Source: an uncultured Bacteroidales bacterium (GTDB taxonomy: Bacteria; Bacteroidota; Bacteroidia; Bacteroidales; Bacteroidaceae). From it: a DNA stretch of 20,903 bases. A program made the position numbers and the translations under genes. The stretch spans positions 1 through 20,903 of the forward strand of contig CANBEE010000009.1 of NCBI GenBank assembly GCA_947367415.1. The letters run 5' to 3'. Positions 1-5,220 of this stretch are shown in pieces. Position 1 is the first letter of the stretch. Each line of letters opens with the position of its first letter. Under the pieces are notes generated by a model. That model was not told the DNA's origin, did no database searches, and saw only the letters and a program-made list of their open reading frames with translations.

Positions 1-106
1 TCATCGTATTGGCTTGCCTGTTCGTGGCCAGAGCACAAAGAACAATGCTCGTACACGTAAGGGTCGCAAGAAAACTGTTGCTAACAAGAAGAAAGCCACA
101 AAGTAA
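1..106 (+). CDS. rpsM: 30S ribosomal protein S13, C-terminal end (partial)
   Basis: This is the last 34 codons of S13, read from base 2 to the TAA at 104-106; the 5' part lies outside the window. The visible peptide contains [20 protein letters not shown] and a very basic lysine-rich tail. The GLPVRGQ...T.NNARTRKG block is the S13 C-terminal signature that contacts 16S rRNA and tRNA in the small-subunit head. It lies 24 nt before rpsK, the usual gene order of the bacterial alpha operon, and is surely cotranscribed with it. Confidence 0.95.
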
Positions 107-130
107 GAATTAAAAGTTGAAATATAAACT

Positions 131-520
131 ATGGCAAAAAAATCAGTCGTAACAAAGAAAAGAAATGTGAAGGTTGATGCAATCGGACAGCTTCATGTTC
201 ATTCATCATTCAACAACATTATTGTTTCGCTTGCTAACAGTGAAGGCGAGGTTATCTCTTGGTCTTCGGCAGGTAAGATGGGATTCCGTGGTTCTAAGAA
301 GAACACACCGTATGCAGCCCAGATGGCAGCAGAGGATTGCGCTAAGGTTGCTTACGACCTTGGCTTGAGAAAGGTTAAGGCCTATGTAAAGGGTCCTGGT
401 AACGGACGTGAGTCTGCTATCCGCTCGGTACATGGAGCAGGTATTGAGGTTATGGAAATTGTTGACGTTACACCGCTGCCCCACAACGGTTGTCGTCCTC
501 CTAAGAGAAGAAAAGTATAA
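131..520 (+). CDS. rpsK: 30S ribosomal protein S11
   Basis: This 129-aa protein is a full-length S11, a small-subunit platform protein that binds 16S rRNA near the mRNA exit region. Recognisable family blocks are HVHSSFNNIIVSLAN near residues 22-36, SSAGKMGFRGSKKNTPYAAQ near 45-64, and the C-terminal HNGCRPPKRRKV. The ATG at 131 gives the expected MAKK start and normal family length. It follows rpsM closely but is separated from rpsD by an unusually long 119-nt gap (see that entry). It should be transcribed with the rest of the alpha operon. Confidence 0.98.
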   Translation: MAKKSVVTKKRNVKVDAIGQLHVHSSFNNIIVSLANSEGEVISWSSAGKMGFRGSKKNTPYAAQMAAEDCAKVAYDLGLRKVKAYVKGPGNGRESAIRSVHGAGIEVMEIVDVTPLPHNGCRPPKRRKV

Positions 521-639
521 AATAACCTATTCGCGACCGACATTCTGTATTGCTTTTTTGGATTGTACTCTTCCTATCTGCAATCGCGGCTGTAAGCAGT
601 GCTGAATGAATGTTGAGAATGCTTAATTGAACAAAGAAA
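521..639 (+). promoter_or_regulatory. rpsK-rpsD spacer, possible S4 autoregulatory leader
   Basis: The neighbouring alpha-operon gaps are 5-24 nt, but this one is 119 nt and codes for nothing convincing. It holds two nested pairings: CGCG at 532-535 with CGCG at 585-588, and ATTGC at 549-553 with GCAAT at 580-584. In E. coli and Bacillus, S4 (rpsD product) represses translation by binding a structured mRNA leader. A similar role here, just before rpsD, is inference. No clear TAnnTTTG promoter was seen in it. Confidence 0.35.
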
Positions 640-1248
640 ATGGCAAGATATACTGGACCAAAAACAAAGATTGCCCGTAGATTTGGTGAGCCTATCTTCG
701 GTGCAGATAAGATTTTAGCTAAGAGAAACTTCCCTCCTGGCCAGCACGGTAACAACAAGCGTCGCAAGACCTCTGAATACGGTGTCATGTTGGCTGAGAA
801 GCAGAAGGCTAAGTACACATACGGTGTTTTGGAGCGTCAGTTCCGCAATCTGTTTGATCATGCAGCCCGTAAAAACGGTATTACCGGTGTTATCCTTCTC
901 CAGAGCCTTGAGTCACGTCTCGACAATGTAGTATATCGTCTGGGTATAGCTCCCACACGTGCTGCTGCTCGTCAGCTTGTATCACACAAGCACATCGTGC
1001 TCAACGGTAAGGTTGTTAACATCCCCTCTTGCGCTGTTAAGCCCGGTGATGTTGTTGGTGTTCGCGAGAAGTCTAAGTCTCTTGAGGTGATTGAGGCAGC
1101 TTTGGCAGGTTTCAACCACAGCAAGTATCCTTGGATTGAGTGGGACGAGTCTTTGAAGGCTGGTAAGTTCCTTCACGTTCCCGCACGTGAGGATATCCCC
1201 GAGAACATCAAGGAGCAACTGATTGTAGAATTGTACTCTAAAAATTAA
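640..1248 (+). CDS. rpsD: 30S ribosomal protein S4
   Basis: This 202-aa protein is a full-length S4, a primary 16S rRNA binder that nucleates assembly of the 5' domain of the small subunit. The N-terminal MARYTGPKTKIARRFGEP and PPGQHG are typical. The S4 RNA-binding domain lies around residues 93-155 (SRLDNVVYRLGIAPTRAAAR, then VSHKHIVLNGKVVNIPS). The C-terminus EQLIVELYSKN also matches the family. In other bacteria S4 is the repressor of this operon, which makes the long spacer before this gene notable. rpoA starts 10 nt after its stop. Confidence 0.98.
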   Translation: MARYTGPKTKIARRFGEPIFGADKILAKRNFPPGQHGNNKRRKTSEYGVMLAEKQKAKYTYGVLERQFRNLFDHAARKNGITGVILLQSLESRLDNVVYRLGIAPTRAAARQLVSHKHIVLNGKVVNIPSCAVKPGDVVGVREKSKSLEVIEAALAGFNHSKYPWIEWDESLKAGKFLHVPAREDIPENIKEQLIVELYSKN

Positions 1249-1258
1249 TAATTTATTC

Positions 1259-2251
1259 ATGGCGATATTAGCATTTCAAAAACCTGATAAGGTTATAATG
1301 TTGGAGTCTGACTCGAAGTTTGGTAAGTTCGAGTTCCGTCCCTTGGAGCCTGGTTTCGGTATTACTATCGGTAATGCACTCCGACGCATTCTCCTCTCTT
1401 CTTTGGAGGGCTATGCTATCAATACTATCAAGATTGAGGGTGTTGAGCATGAGTTTGCCACAGTACCAGGTGTAAAGGAGGACGTTACCAACATTATCTT
1501 GAATCTGAAGCAAGTTCGATTCAAGCAGATTGTAGATGAAGTTGAGACGGAAAAGGTTAGTATTACCGTTGAAAACGTAACTGAATTCAAGGCTGGCGAT
1601 ATAGGCAAGTGCTTGAGTGGATTTGAAGTGTTAAATCCTGAATTGGTTATTTGCCGTTTAGATTCAAAAGCTACTATGGAGATAGAGCTTACTATCAACA
1701 AGGGCCGTGGCTATGTACCCTCAGAGGAGAACCGTCAGTTCTGCACTGATATCAACTCCATCCCTGTTGACTCTATCTATACTCCGATCCGTAATGTCAA
1801 GTATGCTATCGAGCAGTACCGTGTCGAGCAGAAGACCGACTACGACAAGCTCGTACTTGAGATTGCTACCGATGGTTCCATCCACCCGAAGGATGCGTTG
1901 AAAGAGGCTGCAAAGATCCTCATTCATCACTTCATGCTCTTCTCTGACGAGAAGATTACATTGGACGACTCTGCATTCGATGCTAATGAGGAGTTCGATG
2001 AGGAGGTACTCCACATGCGTCAGTTGCTCAAGACCAAGTTGACCGATATGAACCTTTCTGTTCGTGCGCTCAACTGCTTGAAGGCTGCTGAGGTAGAGAC
2101 TCTTGGCGAACTTGTACAGTTTAACAAGACTGACCTCTTGAAGTTCCGCAACTTCGGTAAGAAATCGCTCACTGAGCTTGATGATTTGCTCGAGAGTCTG
2201 AATCTGTCGTTTGGAACTGATATTAGTAAATATAAATTAGATAAAGAATAA
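1259..2251 (+). CDS. rpoA: DNA-directed RNA polymerase subunit alpha
   Basis: This 330-aa protein is the RNA polymerase alpha subunit, which dimerises to start core assembly and contacts activators and upstream DNA. The N-terminal domain shows KFEFRPLEPGFGITIGNALR and ILLSSLEGYAI, the classic dimerisation and assembly segment. The C-terminal domain covers about residues 258-318, with LSVRALNCLKAAEVETLGEL and FRNFGKKSLTELDDLL, the helix-hairpin-helix fold that binds DNA and activators. Length is normal. It lies 10 nt after rpsD and 5 nt before rplQ, so it is within one operon. Confidence 0.98.
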   Translation: MAILAFQKPDKVIMLESDSKFGKFEFRPLEPGFGITIGNALRRILLSSLEGYAINTIKIEGVEHEFATVPGVKEDVTNIILNLKQVRFKQIVDEVETEKVSITVENVTEFKAGDIGKCLSGFEVLNPELVICRLDSKATMEIELTINKGRGYVPSEENRQFCTDINSIPVDSIYTPIRNVKYAIEQYRVEQKTDYDKLVLEIATDGSIHPKDALKEAAKILIHHFMLFSDEKITLDDSAFDANEEFDEEVLHMRQLLKTKLTDMNLSVRALNCLKAAEVETLGELVQFNKTDLLKFRNFGKKSLTELDDLLESLNLSFGTDISKYKLDKE

Positions 2252-2256
2252 TTGAA

Positions 2257-2742
2257 ATGAGACACAATAAGAAATTTAATCATCTGGGTCGTACTGCATC
2301 CCACAGAAGTGCAATGCTTGCAAACATGGCATGCTCTCTGATCAAGCACAAAAGAATCACTACGACTCTTGCAAAGGCCAAAGCACTGAAGAAGTACGTT
2401 GAGCCTCTGATCACCAAGTCAAAGAACGACACTACTAACTCTCGTCGTGTAGTATTCAGCTATCTTCAGGATAAGTATGTTGTAACTGAGCTCTTCAAGG
2501 AGGTTGCAGTAAAGGTTGGCGACCGTCCCGGTGGCTACACCCGCATCATCAAGCTCGGTTCACGTATGAGCGATGCTGCTCCTATGGCATTCATCGAGTT
2601 GGTAGACTACAATGAGAACATGGCCAAGACTGCCAAGAAGGCTACACGTACTCGTCGTTCTAAGAAGAGCGCAGCAGCTGCTCCGGCTGTTGAGGCACCT
2701 GCTACCGAGGCTCCCGCAGCTGAGGAAGCAAAGGCAGAATAA
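2257..2742 (+). CDS. rplQ: 50S ribosomal protein L17 with acidic/alanine-rich tail
   Basis: The first ~125 residues are a normal L17, a large-subunit protein near the peptide exit tunnel: MRHNKKFNHLGRTASHRSAM, then KRITTTLAKAKALKKYVEPL and GDRPGGYTRIIKLGSR. After it come a lysine/arginine-rich linker and about 25 residues made almost only of Ala, Pro, Glu and Val. This makes the protein 161 aa, longer than the ~120-130 aa typical of many bacteria. Such tails are familiar in Bacteroidota L17, so I do not read this as a fusion. It is the last gene of the operon and is followed by a strong terminator. Confidence 0.97.
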   Translation: MRHNKKFNHLGRTASHRSAMLANMACSLIKHKRITTTLAKAKALKKYVEPLITKSKNDTTNSRRVVFSYLQDKYVVTELFKEVAVKVGDRPGGYTRIIKLGSRMSDAAPMAFIELVDYNENMAKTAKKATRTRRSKKSAAAAPAVEAPATEAPAAEEAKAE

Positions 2743-2763
2743 TTCATTTATAGCTATATTAAG

Positions 2764-2800
2764 GTTTGGGCGCAACGTGAGTTGCGCCCAAACTGTTTTT
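2764..2800 (+). terminator. Intrinsic terminator of the alpha operon
   Basis: A perfect 13-bp stem, GTTTGGGCGCAAC at 2764-2776 with its complement at 2781-2793, closes a GTGA (GNRA-type) loop and is followed by TGTTTTT at 2794-2800. It begins 21 nt after the rplQ stop, so it should end transcription of the ribosomal operon. Confidence 0.93.
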
Positions 2801-2816
2801 ATATGCCTCTCAGGTT

Positions 2817-3045
2817 AAAAAAGTTCATTTTTGGGGTGGCATTGCAGCGCTTGCGCTGTCGATATGTAGCTATGTTTTAAGATGGCTTGCTTGCTCGGCA
2901 GAGCTCAAGACCTGCCCTAGCACTTGGCTAGTCCAAGATGCTTATCACTCCTTGGTGAAGCCAAAGCTTCAGTCGTCGCAACCGACGCTTTCATATCGCG
3001 TCGGCGCTGCGCAGTGCCATTGCCACCCAAGAAATAAACTTTTTT
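2817..3045. repeat. 229-nt non-coding inverted-repeat element with nested hairpins
   Basis: The outer arms pair: AAAAAAGTT at 2817-2825 with AACTTTTTT at 3037-3045, then GGGTGGCA-type blocks near 2834-2841 and 3020-3028, and CGATATG at 2860-2866 with CATATCG at 2992-2998. The arms are imperfect but continue over about 50 nt. Inside are small hairpins at 2890-2909 (GCTC/GAGC), 2923-2937 (CTTGG/CCAAG), 2956-2971 (TGAAGC CAAA GCTTCA) and 2974-2987 (CGTCG CAAC CGACG). Both outer ends carry T-runs on the strand leaving the element. No credible ORF covers it. It could be a structured RNA or a MITE/REP-like DNA repeat; I cannot tell which. Confidence 0.6.
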
Positions 3046-3137
3046 CACCTGCAGAAGCCCATATCGCGCGTGCTATCCTATTAAAAAAGTCCGATTTCAT
3101 CGGAGTTTCTCAGCTCTGTTCATTTGTTCCAAGCATT

Positions 3138-3156
3138 TGTTACGCAATTGTTACGC
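3138..3156 (+). promoter_or_regulatory. Two phased TGTTACGC repeats, candidate operator
   Basis: TGTTACGC occurs at 3138-3145 and again at 3149-3156, exactly 11 nt apart, so both lie on the same face of the helix. The second copy ends 30 nt before the TACCTTTG element at 3187. The same repeat, period and distance occur at 12892-12948. Tandem 11-nt direct repeats upstream of -33 are typical of activators such as the OmpR/PhoB family; which protein binds here is unknown. Confidence 0.55.
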
Positions 3157-3163
3157 TCTTTTC

Positions 3164-3194
3164 TTGCTGCAGATAGGGATTATATATACCTTTG
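3164..3194 (+). promoter_or_regulatory. Bacteroidota-type promoter for the 338-aa gene
   Basis: TTG at 3164-3166 serves as the -33 element and TACCTTTG at 3187-3194 matches the TAnnTTTG -7 consensus, with a 20-nt gap. Transcription would start a few bases downstream, giving a leader of roughly 25 nt before the ATG at 3226. Confidence 0.7.
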
Positions 3195-3225
3195 TGGTAG
3201 GAGTGAATAAACCCTTTGCCTAATA

Positions 3226-4242
3226 ATGAAAACCATAAGCGAAATAAAAGAGCAATACCCATTCTTCAGCAATGCCTCGCAACCGAGTGCCCCTGGAGAA
3301 ATATTTATAAACCGCCATCTGCTTACTGCTGATATTGTAAAGGTGGGTTATAGAGATGAATTGCGAGGATGTACTGTCAAGTCGAGAGTTTCTATCCCCA
3401 AAGCCGAGCGATGGTATCTCAACATCGCGAATGCGTATGACCGTATGAATACAGATATTCTACGGCTCATAGATTCTCATCCGACAGCGTTTTTTAATGT
3501 TATGGACAGCATGACATTTTGCTCAACGAATGAATACGGAAACGACTTCGCCAATAGCTTTTCTGCGCTGCCTACATTCATCAATCTTGAGGAAGCGTTG
3601 CACACTTTGTGCTTGAACAAGGCTATGGAGGAGTCGCTGCGTCATATTGTAGAGTCCCCATCTACACAAGACGAGCCGTTGGTAGACTATCCGTTGGCTG
3701 GAAGAACAATCTATCCCATCGGGAAGATTGCTCCCTACCCGGCAAATGTTACTTACATAAGTATTGCTCCGAGTGACGATATGGCGATGCCCTCCTTGAT
3801 TGTATTGTTCAATGCCTATGAAGAGCATCTTTACTTAACCTTGGTGATAGAAACCCATTTAGAGAAGGCTGGTGCTGGGAATGGGTATCAGTTGCGAGCA
3901 TTTTCCTCAGCTCTTAGCGATTCTGCAGATGCATTAGGTACGCTTTACGGTGAACTTGATGCGAAATTAGGGTTTCACGGTATTCTTTCCGAACCATATG
4001 GTAGGTCCCGTAAATACACATTGCCTTCTAATCTCAAGAACGCAGTACATATATTTCCCACGTTTGTTTCGTCATGGGGGACAGTGAATCTCTGCGCTGC
4101 AGTCCATCAAGATGGAGCGCCTTGCAAATACATAGGCTATACAAATATGTCTTATGGCGCAGATGGATATTATTGTAGTATTGATTACTGCCAAGATTAT
4201 CTTGAGCGTTTAGTGCAAATTGTATTAGAAGAGCTTCAGTGA
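3226..4242 (+). CDS. Hypothetical protein, 338 aa, family not recognised
   Basis: The ATG at 3226 lies just downstream of a good promoter and gives a soluble-looking 338-aa protein with no signal peptide or membrane segment, so it is probably cytoplasmic. The middle has short hydrophobic stretches such as PSLIVLFNAYEEHLYLTLVI (residues ~188-207), and the C-terminal third holds several aromatic and cysteine residues (YGADGYYCSIDYCQDYLERL). I see no known catalytic motif; in particular there is no HHxxxDG condensation motif. A second gene starts 22 nt after its stop, so the two probably form a small operon. Base composition is more AT-rich than the genes at 5221-12829. It shares its promoter design with the envelope operon at 12978. 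Confidence 0.8.
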   Translation: MKTISEIKEQYPFFSNASQPSAPGEIFINRHLLTADIVKVGYRDELRGCTVKSRVSIPKAERWYLNIANAYDRMNTDILRLIDSHPTAFFNVMDSMTFCSTNEYGNDFANSFSALPTFINLEEALHTLCLNKAMEESLRHIVESPSTQDEPLVDYPLAGRTIYPIGKIAPYPANVTYISIAPSDDMAMPSLIVLFNAYEEHLYLTLVIETHLEKAGAGNGYQLRAFSSALSDSADALGTLYGELDAKLGFHGILSEPYGRSRKYTLPSNLKNAVHIFPTFVSSWGTVNLCAAVHQDGAPCKYIGYTNMSYGADGYYCSIDYCQDYLERLVQIVLEELQ

Positions 4243-4264
4243 AGCGAGTTAAAATAGTCATAGT

Positions 4265-4339
4265 ATGAGAGTGAAGTTTATATCCGAACGAGTGAAGGCA
4301 ATTCCCGAGGAGTAGCTGCAATATTCGATTGAAACGTCG
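4265..4339 (+). pseudogene. Detached 5' end of the zinc-ribbon gene (in-frame TAG)
   Basis: An ATG at 4265, 22 nt after the previous stop, opens the frame MRVKFISERVKAIPEE and then meets TAG at 4313-4315. The same frame continues without a shift as LQYSIETS into the ORF read from 4340. Joined together, the stretch reads as a natural protein N-terminus, so the TAG looks like a point nonsense change (for example from CAG or AAG) rather than a true gene end. TAG is used as a real stop elsewhere in the window (end of tonB), so recoding is unlikely. Confidence 0.6.
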
Positions 4340-4999
4340 GTGTTGACACCGAATAACGAATATGTAGTGTTTGCTCTATGCACAATGTGTGGCGAGCCAT
4401 GGTATCTCTTGTGTGATGACTATTACCGGGCCGACAACATCGACTCATTCCCCCGCTACTATCCAGCTATGCTGTTTGATGTCGTTGATGCTACCCACTC
4501 CAAGTATTGGGTGGAATATCAGAGGATAGATGAATGTGTAGATACCAAGCCAGAGGTTACCAATTATTCTTTCCCTGAATTCGCTCAAGATCCTTATTTC
4601 TATGGTGAACTATTAGAGGCATGCGATGAGAATTATTCTAAAGTTTTCAATCGCTACAAACTGCTGATGGAGACGGAGGCATGGAATGGCTATCCTACGG
4701 CAACGCTTATTCAGAATTTGAAGATTGCGGCATTGTCCGATGAGGAATTGCACGAGATACACACTCACTGCACGGCCAATCGCGAAGAGGTGGAGGCATC
4801 GTCACGTTGCGCATGCTTTTATTGTCAGGAGGTTTTTCGCGCGACTGAGGTGAAGGATTATATAGTAGAGCCTTCCATGGATTATAAGGAAACAGCGCTC
4901 TGCCCACGTTGTGGTGCTGATACCATACTGGGGGATGCTGCAGGAATACCTTTCTATAAGGAATTGATAGAGAAACTGCATCGCCATTATTTTGGATAA
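4340..4999 (+). CDS. Conserved cytoplasmic protein with C-terminal zinc-ribbon-like motif
   Basis: If translated from the GTG at 4340 this gives 219 aa; the natural start is probably the ATG at 4265, which an in-frame TAG separates from the rest. The C-terminal ~65 residues carry CACFYCQEVF and later ALCPRCGADTILGD, so two Cys pairs (CxxC...CPxCG) suggest one zinc-binding ribbon. The ending FYKELIEKLHRHYFG resembles a widespread family annotated only as 'cytoplasmic protein'; no biochemical role is known to me. An N-terminal TPNNEYVVFAL block also fits that family. The gene follows the 338-aa gene and is probably cotranscribed. It may be a pseudogene, or make a shorter product by restart at GTG. 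Confidence 0.65.
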   Translation: MLTPNNEYVVFALCTMCGEPWYLLCDDYYRADNIDSFPRYYPAMLFDVVDATHSKYWVEYQRIDECVDTKPEVTNYSFPEFAQDPYFYGELLEACDENYSKVFNRYKLLMETEAWNGYPTATLIQNLKIAALSDEELHEIHTHCTANREEVEASSRCACFYCQEVFRATEVKDYIVEPSMDYKETALCPRCGADTILGDAAGIPFYKELIEKLHRHYFG

Positions 5000-5151
5000 G
5001 ACGTTTATAACGATCAAATGATGAGAACACGACCACCGATGGTGTTAGGGTAGGGGGTGTAACCCCTTGTTTAGGAGGCCGCAGACTTTGATATTCATTA
5101 ACGGAGGGTAAGATATATCCGCCGTGATGATATTTCTCGCTCGTATGTTCA

Positions 5152-5159
5152 TATCTTTG
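5152..5159 (+). promoter_or_regulatory. Possible -7 element of the 5221 gene
   Basis: TATCTTTG fits the TAnnTTTG consensus and lies 61 nt before the ATG at 5221. No TTG stands at the expected -33 position, so the promoter is weak or mis-assigned. A second near match, TATCTTCG at 5193-5200, also lacks a well spaced TTG. Confidence 0.35.
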
Positions 5160-5164
5160 CATGT

Positions 5165-5181
5165 TTGCAACTGAGTTGCAA
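5165..5181 (+). repeat. Perfect short inverted repeat before the MG2-like gene
   Basis: TTGCAAC (5165-5171), TGA, GTTGCAA (5175-5181) is a perfect 7-bp inverted repeat. Read as direct repeats, the two TTGCAA cores are 11 nt apart, like the TTGCAAT copies at 17387-17415. It could be an operator or a leader hairpin. Confidence 0.4.
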
Positions 5182-5220
5182 GGAATTATTCGTATCTTCG
5201 CAGCATCAAACAAGTAGTCT

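Noticed and set aside
3090..3104. Small hairpin TCCGAT-TTC-ATCGGA with a T-run on the minus strand
   Set aside because: It looks like a weak minus-strand terminator, but no minus-strand gene ends here and the stem is only 6 bp.
2952..3176. 74-aa ORF in the gap after the ribosomal operon
   Set aside because: It runs through the inverted-repeat element, lacks a promoter and has no protein-like pattern.
4313..4315. Recoded TAG (alternative genetic code)
   Set aside because: TAG ends tonB and the YitT-like fragment as a normal stop, so reassignment is not supported.
5052..5067. AGGGG/CCCCT hairpin after the zinc-ribbon gene
   Set aside because: Only 5 bp and followed by TGTTT; too weak to call a terminator.
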